DNA of 64,000 bases from Psettodes erumei (taxonomy: Eukaryota > Chordata > Actinopteri > Pleuronectiformes > Psettodidae). Under the pieces are notes generated by a model. It was not told the DNA's origin. It did not search any database and saw nothing but the letters and a program-made list of their open reading frames with translations. Shown here one piece after another: positions 36,003-49,100 of this stretch. Location of the stretch: the NCBI GenBank assembly GCA_016785225.1, contig JAFBJZ010000457.1, positions 124,001-188,000 of the forward strand, in the 5' to 3' direction. How positions within the stretch are numbered: position 1 is the stretch's first letter; each line of letters begins with the position of its first letter. The position numbers were made by a program, and so were the translations under genes.

Positions 36003-36280
36003 TGTTATAACCTTGCTCAAGTAGCCACCGCAGAAAGGGAGGCACACCATGGACAACAATTAAAAAAGAGCATTTTATTAAACTGAATTAAATTGCCATA
36101 TTAAATATTTACAACATGGGGGTGTGGAAAAGAGTAAAGGGCTAAAGTGGAAAAAAAGGAGTAAAGTGTGCACGAGTGAAGGGTGCGGGTGTTGTGAGGG
36201 GCCAACACGACACGTGAAGGTAAACTAAGACAACATAACCAAACTGGGATGCGGAGTTGCCTGTGGAGCAGTTTTAATTC
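36003..36280 (-). mobile_element. Possible decayed LTR or other retroelement 3' end
   Basis: Starts TGTTATAACC after a G-run. On the minus strand it carries an AATAAA word (complement near 36081) about 75 bp from that end, an arrangement like the two solo LTRs in this intron. No matching opposite terminus or target duplication was found, so the extent is approximate and the call tentative. Confidence 0.25.
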
Positions 36281-36485
36281 CATCCATTAAATCATGATAA
36301 ATGTTCACCACTGACCTTTTTTTCCAACGACTGAGACAAGATGACGACAACAGTGGCGTCGTTAAACACTAACTGCGACCATATCACCATGTTGCGTCTC
36401 AGATGAAAAAAGAGGAGACTAACACGTTCAAATCAATCAGTCTATATTTACATTAAAGAAAAGATGAGACATATTACAGAGTTTT

Positions 36486-36805
36486 TGTTACGGATCAGTT
36501 CTGGACCACAAAGCGCAGGAGAGCACAAGCCAGGATTTCCGAGACTTTAATGTTGTTAAGCAAAGGTTTGCAAATAAGTTCAAAAAGCAAAACTAGGTAG
36601 GCAACTTGGCGCAATCATCTGGCAGCGGACCCGTGGACGTCTTGGCCAGGTTTACGTAGAGGCAGGGTAATCACTGGAGATGCTGCTCCAGGTGTGTCTC
36701 GTCCGATCATGGGAGACCAGCCACGACTCCTGCCACAACCTGAAAGCAGCAGAGAAACAAGAGGGGGAGGGGGCGAGCAGACAGCAGGCAAGCCGAACCA
36801 TCACA
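36486..36805 (-). mobile_element. Solo LTR with a GTTTT target-site duplication
   Basis: Begins TGTTACGG and ends CCATCACA, whose complement is TGTGATGG, so the termini are TG...CA and inverted (6 of 8). Identical 5-bp repeats, GTTTT, flank it at 36481-36485 and 36806-36810. Length is 320 bp. The minus strand has an ATTAAA polyadenylation-type signal (complement of 36546-36551) about 60 bp from its 3' end. No internal retroelement genes or second LTR are adjacent. The terminal words resemble those of the LTR at 22092-22603, suggesting related families, but the interiors are not obviously alike. Confidence 0.8.
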
Positions 36806-39800
36806 GTTTTGTTTTTTTCAACATCAACATAATCTAAATGTTCTTCTCTGAGTGGCCTTGATGCACATTTCCTCTTCCTCTGCGCCAAAATCGTCTTTGT
36901 GGTGATTTTGCTCACCAGCCATGCACCATGAACACTGTGCACTCAAACGCGATGGCTTTAGGAGACTGGATAACGGATGGTGAAAGGGAAAAGAATGTGG
37001 AAAAAACCCAGAAATAAACAAGGTGACATTGGGCCCCACTTCAAATATAAAAGCCCCCCGAGAAGAAAAGTGTTGTTAGTAAAGAAGCCCTTGGGCACAT
37101 AATCTAGTACAACACTCCCACTAAGGTCGACAACATTAGAGAATAAAACAAACACCTTTCTAGTACAGTCCTGACAAAATTGACACATCATAGTGTTGTA
37201 CAAGGCCCTTTTTGATTTTGAGTCCATTCTTTCTCCTTTTGGTTTCTGACTGACTCGTATTGTAAGTGTTGGATTGCATTGGCTTATTTGAGCATTTTTT
37301 CTGAAGTTTGACTAAAATGCTCGTTCTTGGTCTTGACTAAACCAGAGATACAAGTTTTGTACCACGTCAAACTCCAAGATGAGCACAGGGGTCATCAGAG
37401 GGGGCAGTTCTTGGGGTGCAGGAAGAGCGTGAAAAATAAGAACGATCAGACATTGGTGCTCAAAGAAGCTCAGTTATGTCACGTAGAAACTGGCTGGACA
37501 ATATGGAGGTGTTGTGAATTGACCTCTCTCCTCCCTTTCCTCGAAGACTGCATGCTCTCTGTCTGCCAATAATCTATACTGAACAATCAAAGAAAAAGGT
37601 TCACTTCCTTTATGTATGAAACCTGTAGTGCTGCCAGGAAGCTGCGGCTTTTCCATTCTAGTTGTTTTTCTTTCGCTCTCCAATTTGCACTCCACTCTCC
37701 AATGATGCCCCTTTATTAGCTTCTGCTGTCATCTGACACTTTTGTTGATTGCGCAATCTCGGTGTCCTCTTCCAGCGACTGTGGTGGTAAAACACAGAGT
37801 CACTCGCTGACAAACACAAGAACTGGAGGCGCGCCATCAAACGCCCTGACATGCCGATGATGCCTCCGTGTGTGGATACTCTAAATGAAAGTTTAATCAA
37901 GGCTCTTCGCTAGGTGTTGCCTTTGGCTTTGAACGCTCAGTCCTGTTGGACGGCAGATGCTCATCTGCGTTGTGAAATCACGACAGAGCAAAGCCGGGAG
38001 CAAACGCAAATGCAGGCTAACAAGCGCAGGGATGCGTGAGCGTTCGCATTCATGTTGCTCAAACAAATTATGAATCAAGAACAGTGAGGAGAGAGAAAGC
38101 ACGTACTGAATAAGTGGACGTACAGAGATTCTGTGTTTTATACACTGTCATTTTTTTCTTTCCCTTGTCTTTTTTCAGTGTGTTTCTTCTTTGAGAAATC
38201 GGCATTAAGCTTCCAGAAGCACCATGATGATCAGTTTGCAGGCGTGTGTGTGTGTGTGCATGTGTGTGTCTGAGTAATCAATTCACATGCCGCTGTTGGC
38301 TTACTGTCTCCTCATCCACCGTGGTGATTTAATCAATACCTCTCAGTGTGGCTTGTGATCTTGAACAGGTGATATCTGTGTTTCCTTCCTCCTTACTCCA
38401 GACAAAAGAACTCCTTTTTTCCCCCGTGCCATCGCCCTGCCTCTCACTTCACATTTTTTTTTGCATAAAAATCAGGTGTTCTGCATGTACGGTAAACCAC
38501 ATTGCGAAAAAAAACAACAGTTTTGACATTGAGATGTTTTTGAGGAAGTATGTTTAGTTGCTCTCTTGCCGGGCTGGACTCAGTGAGATGGCCCGACTAT
38601 GTGGAGCGCGGGCATCCACTTAATCCACAATAAGCTTCCACATCAGCCTGGCATCACAGCTGGTTAGCTGCCCTCAGTGGTGTAGGACGGAATGAACAAA
38701 GTGAAATCCCCAAACTGGTCTGTCGAAATCGGCGGCCTCAGCACTTGCAGGAGCCTTTGTGTAGTTGCTTCAAGATAATCGGAGCCAGTTCACAGGACTG
38801 TGCTGACTCAAGAGACCTGATGTAGCCCCGCATTAGGCGGTTTGTTTGATCAGATCAGATCGTGTTGCTCTTTCCACCTGGCCAAGACTAATTCTGAAGC
38901 CTCTGTGTAGCCTCTGTTGCAACTACCAGAATTCAAATCAGCTAAAGTCATGGCACTGTAATTGGAATCATAACAAAATATTCTCTTGTTTGAATATGTC
39001 TCCATTTATGGATCTATGGTGAGCTTAAGTGGCTGGACTTCAGTATTTAATGTGCATACAAATGGAGATGAGTAATATCAGTTGTTCCCCTGTTTCTTTT
39101 CTTTCTTTTTTTTTTACCCTTGAATCTGCCTGAAGCGAAAAAGGGTAAGAGGGAAATTATATTCAGATGTAGATGGCTCCAAAGCCAGAATCAAATTAGA
39201 AGACACAAGGCGGTGAAAATAAAAAAGGCAGCTTGCTGGTGTTTATCCAGGAACAGTCAGGGATTGGAAGCCTGCCAGTGAAATCAGCACCAGTGAAATT
39301 CATGTTTGCATTGGAGAAACAGCTCCGGCTGTATCTGTTCAGTGGTAACGGGAAACATTAAGGTGAGTCATTATAGCATATGCAGAAAAGAACACGGAAA
39401 CCCCCCCTCTATTTAATCATTTTCTGTGAGTGTTTATGTGTGTGTAAGCAGGGAAACAGTGGTTTACAGTTGATTGAAAGCACCGCAGAGGTTGCTGAAG
39501 GTTAGTCCTTTCATTTATAACAGCCATTTAACGGTCAGGTCAAAAGTTAAATCAATGTCCCGGACGCGTTTTGATATCTAGAGCTCTAATCGAGCCAAAA
39601 TGAAAAGGATGGGGTCGTGACATCCACCATTTGATCTTCCTCCATCCTGTCTGCAGACAAGAATCCGGATAAAGTGTGAGTCACCTGGACGTTTGGTCAC
39701 GAGGCTGCTTTTGTGTGTCTGTGTGTGTCAGAGATGAGTGTTTCTTTGGGTCAGATGACCACTTCCCTCTATTGTGGTTAATCGATAAAGTCTTTGACTT

Positions 39801-42800
39801 TTCTCTTGGGTACCCACTCCCCACTACTCTTACCCTCTTATGCCCCCTTTCCTCTCCTCTCCTCTCCTCTCCTCTCCTTTCCTTCCCTCTCCTCTCCCTT
39901 CCTTTCCTTTCCAAACTAAAGCGTTTCCGTCTCTTGTGAATGAAATGAATGGAGACAGAGCTCATTGGCATGCATGAGCTAGTCCCATAAAGTAACTACG
40001 CGTATCAATCATGCTCTGCGTGACTTCATGTTCGACAGGATTCATGACCTTCTGTGGGATTCCTCCGGCAAGATACAGTACAACCTACACTGAAGCACAC
40101 CCACACACGCACACACACCCGCACAGACAATGACACATGCGTGTACGTACGCTCACATTTCACCACCGCACACACACACACACACACACACAGGCACACC
40201 CGCTGCTCAGCACTCTGTCAAGCTGTCGCTGCGGTTTGACACCAGCTCTCCTGTCTCATCATTAGTTTTCGTGAGAGATGTCCTGTCCCCTCAACAAAAA
40301 CAAACATGGCAGGTGGCGACGAATCAATTAATCAGACGAGGCATTCGCCGATAGTTATGTTTCACTTACAACTAATGTACATTGAGTATCGCAGAAAGTT
40401 TCCAATAATGCACGGGCAACACTTTCAATCAGCGCAACAGTTGTGATCGATGAATCATCAGAGTCGGATAGACTGCTGTCAAAACAGCAACTTTGTGTGA
40501 CTGATGATTGTGGTCCGTACCAACTGAATTGATGCACCTCTGAGCGGGACACAACGCTGTGCCAACATTTCTGTTAATAGCTTCGACCAGTTTTTGTCCC
40601 CGCCACAGGGTCTTATTTAGGCGACCGATTCTTGCACTCCTTTTAAGGATTCTGCATTTTGACAACTAAACTACATGAATACAGCGACAGTCAAAGTCTG
40701 TATTATCAGATGCATGGCACCCGTCTCAGTTATTTCAGTTACGTTGCAGTTTCAACAGTTCCAAATAGAGAAAAACATTGGCAGTTCCGATTAAAGTACT
40801 TGGAATTCACCACAACAACCTTGCTACTTCACACCAAGCGTCTTAACTCATCTGCGATGCTCCATGGGTGCAGTGGAGGATTTTGTACGGTGTATTAGTG
40901 ACAATACACATGATAGTTATGGGACGCAGCAGCTCTGCTAAAATACGCTCTCGAGCAAAATGTTGCTTCGTTGAATGTTCGCAGAAGTTACAAACAGGTT
41001 GAATCGTTGTGAGGTTGTGTGATGATTTCCCTGTGTGGCTGCTTGGCTGAGGCGATCCTCGCGTGCGTGAGAGCCGAGGAGAGAGTCAGCGCAACAGGCC
41101 GAACCCTCTGGCTTTGTTTGCATCGCTCCTTTGCTTCGCTTTCGTCTGGTTTGTTGAAGAAGTGAAGCAGCCCCCCTCTCCCACACACACACACACTCCT
41201 CCCTCTGGCCAACCTGTCAGTCTGCTACGTTCACCCACTTCTTTCTCTGTTTTATTATTAGTGCAGTCTATTTCTATTTCTTCTCTGTCTCTTTTTCACC
41301 TGTAGCATCTCTCTCCAATTCATCTTTAACTGGCCTTATCAAAGCCCTGGTTACATTAATATGCCTCTCCGTCTCATTCTCTCTCACTCCCTGCTTACCT
41401 TTACCATTTGCCTCTCCTTCAGCTTCACTTTTTTTTCTTTCCCCCCTTTCCTTTTAGTTACTTCCCTCTTTCCATCTCTGTTTCCCTCTCCTCCTCCTCC
41501 TCTCTCTCTCTCACCTTTCTTTCCTACACCCCCCTCCCATGCCTCGCGATCTGCAGTCGATCCGACAGTTGAAGTAGCCAAGCTGCCGGAGGCGAGAGTA
41601 GACAGAGGAGCCGTTCTGTCCGACCTCCCTCCCTCGCCGGCAAACCAACGCCAACACGCCAATAAGTTGTGAGGAGACAATTATTCACCATTTATATCAG
41701 CCCTCCGTCTTCCTGCATTAGCTCGGCATACCTCCACCGATCCCAGCTCTGTAACCCCGCAGTGCGCTTGTTTCTGCGAGATCATTGGTCAAAAGTGAGC
41801 TAACGAGGAAAATAAGGGAGAAGGGAACATAAATAAGACATGATCTCCCCTCCCACAGCAACTGTTATCAACATGCCCTTCAGCAAGGCATTTAACCCCC
41901 AATAGCTCCAGTGGATCTGCTCAGTATCCAGCAGATAAAAACTGTAATTATACTTGGCAGCTCCCATGTGTGAATGTGTAAGTGCATGGATCTGAGGCTG
42001 AGCTGAAGTGTGCACAGACAGCCAGCTTTGGTTAAATTATGATTAAATTTGAGTTTTCTTCTTCATTACCAAAACCAAATTGCTTAATATCTTGTGTCTT
42101 GCAAAGTAGCAAGAGTAATGGTGTATACCTTGTACATGTGTGCGCGCGCACATGCGCGTTTTGCAGTGCGAGTCTGAGAGTATGTGCATATTTGCATGCA
42201 TGTGCACGTGTGTACGGCGGAGAAGAAGTGGTGTGGTACATTAAAGCGGTCTTTGAATGATAAAAAGACTGAAGGAGTGAATTACTGACTGCTCGGTTTA
42301 TGAGCTCCTCAAACATATCTTGCATTATTTCGACGGCACGTAAAAAGGAAACAGCGCACCCTCACTCACTCTGCACGAGCAGAGCAAAGCGTATACCAAC
42401 AGCAACTGCGGGAGTAACTTTCTCTTTCACTTCTCCAAAACATCCACTTGCCGAAAACAAGGACAAAACAAGCTGAGCAAAAAAAAAAAAAAACACAAAA
42501 AAAATGGAAAAGATTGTTTTCTTTCTCGAGCAACATGTTGATATGCATTGGTACGCTCTCACCAGAATGCCTACTTTTATACCAAGAGGTTTATTTTCCA
42601 TCTTACTTCCAGATAGCCTTTGGAAAAAAAACGCCAAAGACGTTATTGTAAAGCAGAAATGCCATTAAAGCTGTACAAATGGAAGTGGACAGGCACACTC
42701 GCTGTGTCCCAGCACCTTAAGCTATTAGTGACTCCAGCCGGCTCCACAAACGACAACGCACAGAGACAGATTCAGAGCCTTCCCTTGTTCTGAACTTGAT

Positions 42801-44103
42801 TTCTGGCTCCAGATCGCGTTCTGCATTGTTATGTCTGACGGAGTTGGAGATTAAGGTGAATAGGCTCCCCACTTCCTTCCTGTCTGCTCAATGATAACAG
42901 TCGTGGAGAGCGGTGAAGATTTGCTCTCCCTGTGAATCGATGCTAATCACATCACTGCGCCGCACTGTCCCCCGCGTCTCTCCCTGGGGTTTCACACTCC
43001 TCTCTGGCCTTTTCCTCCTTACCCGCTGCTTCTCCCACTCTGTCTCTGTCTCTCCCCTCCTCCCTCCTGTCTCCCCTCATCATAAGGGAGGTGAAGCCAT
43101 CTGAGGCTGCTTGCACGCGAGCCAGCCCTCCTCATGGGTCAGCGCCATGCAGACTCTGATACTGTGGGTTGTCGCCATTGCAAGACAGCGCGCATCATGC
43201 ACGTACCGTCCGTTGGTTGTGTGGCTGCCGTCACAGCCTATTGTTTCTTCGGTGTTGGAAGGTGGACCTGAGGATGGCGCGAGGCAATCTGTCAAAGATC
43301 GGTGTGAAGATTTGAGACGACATCTTGCTTTGGGGTTTTGCTTATGATTATCGTTTGTCTTTCTCAACCCTCACGCCACCGTTCACTGTCATCTTTAGAG
43401 CTTTGGAGACCAAAGATTAGCCTCAGATAATTGGGAGCTCCCACAGTGTGACTGTTGCTATGACACAAGTTTTTTCCAAGGTTTCTGCTGCGAAAAAAAC
43501 AAATCACCTCCAACTGATTTTGCAGAATCATTGCCCCATCACCTCCGCTGGCTTTTTTCATTGTCAGTGCTTTGTAGTGCCAACGTTATGGCCTTCTGCC
43601 GAAGCTTAAAAGAAGCGCAGATAGATGACGCGTCTCATCTTGCATACATTTTTATTTCTATTTGAATTTTTTCACAAACATTTTGGTGCACATTTCATTA
43701 GGCATTCACATTCATCTGTGCAGCCAAACTGAAATGACACGCTCTGACTCACTTTTTACTACCTCACATGCATTTAACTTGTAAGATTGTTGTTATTACA
43801 TAGTCTGTATTGTACGACTCCAAAACCCGTTTCCCAGAGTGAAGACCTTTTGACCACCTCATGGGGACTAAGGGGGGACTTTAAATTTTCCAGTAAATTT
43901 CTGCATCTCTCGTCAAACGCCGACACGTGTAACACTCCCAGCATTTTTGCAGCTTTGTTCGTGCAGTAATAGTTCGAGAGTAATGTGATGTCTTCGTTTT
44001 TCTGACACATGCATACCAGCGCTAGTGTTACACATGCACCCACAAGAGAATGACCTTTTTTTCAAGGATTGTCACTAAATATGTAATGTGCTTTCTCTCC
44101 CTC

Positions 44104-44109
<6 letters not shown>
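36806..44109. other. Last part of intron 1: no exon seen
   Basis: Complex intronic sequence with (GT)n at 38244-38268, a CTCCT array at 39848-39915 and CA-rich tracts at 40098-40130 and 40168-40192. C/T-rich sequence lies at 41370-41540. The long open frames here are low-complexity translations of these repeats. A TATAAAA word near 37048 has no transcript evidence. Confidence 0.75.
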
Positions 44110-44134
<25 letters not shown>

Positions 44135-44135
44135 G
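44110..44135 (+). repeat. (GT)n tract just upstream of the exon-2 acceptor
   Basis: Thirteen GT units end 32 bases before the CAG acceptor at 44165-44167. The sequence between has no long pyrimidine run. In RNA this is a UG repeat, a known binding site for TDP-43 and CELF-type proteins in vertebrates, so it may influence exon-2 inclusion. Confidence 0.9.
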
Positions 44136-44167
44136 CATACATGCTTGCGTACCCATCCGACTTGCAG

Positions 44168-44307
44168 CTCAAGCCAATGCCCAGATCGTGCACTCGGGCG
44201 CAGCATGTAACGTCAAGGATGATAACATCAGCGAGAGAATCTACACCATCAAAGAAGGCGACACGCTCGTGCTCCAGTGTATCGTTAAAGGACACCCACG
44301 ACCACAG
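44168..44307 (+). CDS. mdga1: mdga1 coding exon 2: first half of Ig domain 1
   Basis: The 140-bp exon completes the Ala-23 codon split with exon 1 and runs to Gln-69, ending in phase 0 before GTAGGC. Visible features are Cys-36 in the segment SGAACNV, the sequon Asn-42-Ile-Ser, the strand ISERIYTIKEGDTL, and Cys-60 (VLQCIVKGHPRPQ), the first cysteine of the Ig disulfide. From memory, NISER and EGDTL match vertebrate MDGA1 better than MDGA2, which has YSER and EGETL. The acceptor (CTTGCAG) follows a poor pyrimidine tract and a (GT)n repeat. In mammals the Ig1-Ig2 region forms the neuroligin-2 binding face. The open frame extends upstream through the GT repeat, but that part is intronic. Confidence 0.95.
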
Positions 44308-45130
44308 GTAGGCCCCCAACCCACCTGCTGAACACGTCTGTCCCACAATATTTGTTTATGTAGTGCTTAACATACAGCACATGTGATCTTGTTGTCAAGT
44401 GTGAGTTTTGAGACTCTAGTGTATAGTGTGTATACTGTTTTTCGAGGCTCAGAACCCAATCTGTCAGCTATAACACATTATACTCAATAGTCACTGTATA
44501 CATATGGCAACTAATATGTATTCATATAGATTAATATAGGCAATCAAACCATTATTGCAGACCCGTGCAGCTTTCTGAAAATAACATCCATCTATTCTCC
44601 AGCCAATCAGAGCTGAGTACTGTCCTTAGCAGTGCTGCATTGTCAGTGCAGGCCTCGGATTCAAGCTCATATCCAAGCTCAGCTTCATCAAGGTCCCATT
44701 CTCCTGACACAAATATAGCAAAGCCCAAGGTCTTAGCGAGCTGTTGATGTTGTTATAATGCATGAATACCTTGTTAAATCTGCCAAAATGTAACTGTTTT
44801 CACACAAGCAATGTCGGGGCAAAACATGCTGGTGACCGAAGAGACTGCAGGCAACGTGGACGCATTCTATAATTACTTACAAAACACCACCTGACCTGGC
44901 TAGCATTAATGATACCAATGTACCACGGGCCATTACTCATATTTATGGTGTCAGTGTGCTTCTGTTTGGCTGAGTGGCTGAGTCACACACTCTCCTCTTT
45001 CACTTGCCTCACAGTAGCGCGAGCCAAAACCCTGCTCCTGTGTTCTCAGGTGGACACCGGGCCCTTTGTCTTGTTGTTCCCATATTCAACCCATTTGGTT
45101 TAGTATAAAACATGTTATTGACGATGAGTA

Positions 45131-45250
45131 GGGGCAGCGGTGTTTAGAGAATACGTTTCGTGACTTTAAGGCCGTGGGTTTAATTCCCCAAAACAGCTGG
45201 CAGGCTTAATGTGCTCTGCCGTCAGTTATTAACAATTTACTTACAGTTCC
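45131..45250 (+). mobile_element. tRNA-derived SINE-like fragment
   Basis: Starts GGGGCAGCGGTGTTTAGAG, a degenerate box-A-like head. About 40 bases later comes GGGTTTAATTCCCC, close to the polymerase-III box B consensus GGTTCGANTCC. The spacing suits a tRNA-derived SINE head. The tail beyond about 45195 is unassigned and no poly-A or target duplication was confirmed. A true tRNA gene is unlikely because the arms do not pair. Confidence 0.45.
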
Positions 45251-45796
45251 CCTTTCAGAACGGTAAACTTTGCAGCTGCAGCAGTGGAACTTTAACGTAT
45301 TATATGTAAGAATATAATACAAGACACAAAGACCGTACTGTAAAATTAATATGTATGATCAATTTTACAAGTATATACAATATAAAATTATTTGCTTCCT
45401 CTGTGTACACCGTTTACATTTCTATGCATCACTGAATTTCCTTCTCTTCTTTTAAACTACACTGGAAAGAAGTGAAGAAGAACAAATGCTATTACACAAC
45501 AGCTCACGCATGCTGCGCTTGGGCCGCAGCAAATTAGTTGTTTCCTATTAGTAATTTAAAAAGAGCATGGCCTTAATTCTTTTCTTAAGACGCATGTGAA
45601 ATTCATTTGAGCGCACATGCCTCAGTACACGCAATATGCATGTGCACGCAAACACACAAACCTAACAAAATACCTAAATATGCAAGCAGTCAAACTTGCA
45701 GTGTACACGCAGACACACACAGCAGTAAAGTCAACCAACACTGGACACATCTGGTTTCCTGGGTTGAACTCCAGTGAAACATTTTGGATCAGGATC

Positions 45797-45832
45797 TGTG
45801 TGCGCGCGTGTGTGTGTGTGTTTGTGTGTGTT

Positions 45833-45873
<41 letters not shown>
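45797..45873. repeat. Compound (GT)n(GA)n microsatellite
   Basis: A GT/GC tract with two TTTG interruptions passes directly into about 15 GA units. Confidence 0.95.
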
Positions 45874-45877
<4 letters not shown>

Positions 45878-46057
45878 TTGGATGTAAAATAAACCGAGAT
45901 GACTGCAGAAGGGTTGTGTGTTTGTGTGGGAGTGTGTGAGGTGAGAAAAGCAGTGTTCCCCATGGGTGCACGTCCACTGGCATCACATCAACATGAATAA
46001 AACAGTGCCTGTGTGTCTTGGCCTTGTTTTCTTATGTTTGTTTTTACGTGTGTATCC

Positions 46058-46063
<6 letters not shown>

Positions 46064-46099
<36 letters not shown>

Positions 46100-46108
46100 T
46101 GTGTGTAT
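46064..46108. repeat. (GT)n microsatellite
   Basis: About 20 GT units with one GA interruption near the right end. Confidence 0.95.
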
Positions 46109-49100
46109 GAGGTGGTTCGTTTGTGTGATTGTTGATGCAAAACTAATTATCTGCATGTAGCTGCAATATCTAATTACGTACTGAATGTTGACCTAACCTC
46201 CGAACCTGCCTCTACTAACTGTGGCTGTCATTTCTCTCCCGTTTGAACCATCCATCATTCTCTGGCCGTCTGTCTCGCTCAGTCACTCACTCACACACAC
46301 ACACACACACACTCAGAGATGCAAACGGCATTTTCAGGCCACGCGCCTGAACAAATACAGACCAGATTTTATTAAACTTTTATTTCCACCAGCACGAGAA
46401 CAATAATCATTATACAAAACGGACTTGGAAAAACATGCTACACTGATTTTCCCCCCAGGAGCAGTTCAAAGACATAGGAAATTGCGTCAGTGATTGCTTG
46501 TTCTCTGGGTCGGAGGTGGGAGCATATCTTGAATAACGATCACCTTGGTTACATTTTCGGAATGTAAAACATACATAGCGCACGCAAAATTTACCCTGCC
46601 GCTGGCAAAGAGAGCATGGTCGAGTTGAACGTGTGCGTAAAATGCAGATGTAGACGGAGACACATGAACAAACAAGGGCGGGCCGAGAAAGACGTTTCAG
46701 TTCCCAGAGACGACGCCTCGACACATCATCTTGAAGAGCAAAATATATATGTAATAGTCAGAGTTTCCAAATATAGAAAGATATTCCGGACACCAGTCAA
46801 AGTCAAGTGGGCCTGTCAGAACAGATTTATCCAGTGTGGTCAATTTTGTCGTGTGGCCTGTTTTTCCAATAAATTCTTGTTTTTCTAACTGCCTGTCTTA
46901 ATCTTAGGATAAGTATGTGTGACAAAAACAAACTTAACACAAGGTCCTCTTATTAGTTTTTTCTTCCCTGTGCTTTCAACTGCATCTCACGGTTTCATCA
47001 GTGCATGGATCTCTCTCCGGCCTCATCTGACAAGGGGCCATTATGATGATCTGAGATGACACTTGATCTGGGTCTAACTGCCGATGGAAAAAAGTGAGAT
47101 GCTGTTGAAAGCTGTAATTGACAAAATAATGCAAATATATTGTGCTGTTAATACGAAACAGTATAGGATTGTGTTTCCCGCACCTACGGTGCATCATATA
47201 TGAAACCATAGAAAAGTTTAGCACCCAGGAAAATCACACACCCGAACAGCAAGTGACCTGTGTCAGCACATGCCCGCGTGTAAAATATACATTCAAGCCT
47301 ACATCATGTCGTAAAATGTCATGTTAGTCTTTAGTGCAGCACGTATTGTTAGCGACGTGTCAACACTGTTAATGAGAAACAAACAGGTAGTAGAAGGCTG
47401 ACAAGTACAAGGCGGCTGCACACACGCATGCACACATATCTGTAAGAAGCGAGCGAGGGAACGACAGCGATCAGATAATAAAGACAGGATGAAAGTGAAA
47501 GGACAATAAAATAGAAATCGAACGATGAAAGACCATGGTGGCAGTAGAGGAATGAAGACAGATATGGTGATAAGAGATAAGGGGGAAAAATGGGGGTGCT
47601 TATTGTGATAAGTCCAGATAATCGTGTCTGCAAATCTGTGTGCGCGTGTGTGTTCATATGTTTATCTCACCTTCCCGGTGCATGCATTGCTGCGACATGC
47701 ATGTAGTGCAAGCGAGCACAAAACAAGAGCATTATAGATTGATCTTTCCGCACGTTATAAGCTGTTATGTGCCGACAGTGAGGGTTTGATTGCCTGACCT
47801 TCCTCACGTAGTCATCTTATCAGGTTCCCGTTTTTGTCGTAATCTGAAAGTGGATGTGAAAATTTGAAAACATGCAAATTTGTGAGCACAGAATAGAACG
47901 GATTAGAAAAGAAAAGCGAGTGCTGACCTCTGTCCCAGTGCGTTCTGCTGGTGTAGCACACTGCAGTATTCTGCATTCGGTCCCACTGGGCTTACAGAGT
48001 TTCCACTGGCTGGCTTGATAACCCGATCCCTGTCACCCCAGCTCTCCTTCATCCATCCTTCCAACTTCCCATACCTCCTCCTCTTCACACACGGACTCCC
48101 AGTTGTGTCCCTGCACAAAGTTGTGTCGTCTGAGGCAATTTTTGCACGACATTATTGCGAGCAAAAATGAAAGCTCTTAAAGCCCCGTTTTCTTGCGCCA
48201 CTGAGTGTTTTACTGCTCTTTGCTGCACATTCAGAGCAGAGACAAAATACCTGAGCCAGGAAGCACAGGGGGCCTTGGGATGAAAATAATCCGTGACATT
48301 GACCTCGAGGAGGTTACAGCAATTTCGTGCCTCATACTAATGTGGTATGTTCGCCACTCGACGTGGGGGTTAGTTTGCATTTGTTTCGGCCGAATTTGAC
48401 AGCATTGCTTCTTTGTGCTGACCGAATGCTTCGCATTTGGGAACCAACGCACATGAGATTTACAGCTGTATAGGTGTGTTTACCTGCAGTGTTGCCTCAG
48501 CTCTTGACATCTTTTTGAGGTTCTTTGTATGTGTACATGAAAAGCATCATTCATGGAAATGTTTGGAGCATACCCAAGGCAAATTGCTTTGTGATTTCAA
48601 AGATGAGGAATAGCTAAACTGTAGCCAAAACATAAAAAAAACACTGCTGCATTTAACTATCTTATGAGCGATGGTGTCAGAAAAAGTAGGGTGTAGTTTT
48701 CACTCAAGTTTTGACCAGGACTCCCCTTTCAAATTCACTTCGTGATATTGGAAAAAAAGGTCAAACAGCCTGCAAAAGTGAGCCATGCCTTCTACCTTTG
48801 TTTCCATTTTCACCGAGAAGTTTGTATTGGCCTCTAGGTGTTGGCAGACACACAACATGTTCAAGTCTTCTGGCTGCCTTGTTATTATTTATGGATGTAC
48901 TCCAGTTTAGCAGGAATGGGTTCATAATGCTCTCTGTAGTCAGCGTTCAGAGGAACAATACACTTACAAATTTGTGCCGACAACATTTTAATACATTCAT
49001 TGATAAACACCCCCACTGCGGAGCAGACCACACCGAGTCTTTAAGAACATGAGAGCTTTTTTTATTTTATTCATCTCACAAGCCGTTTCATAGCAGCTCA

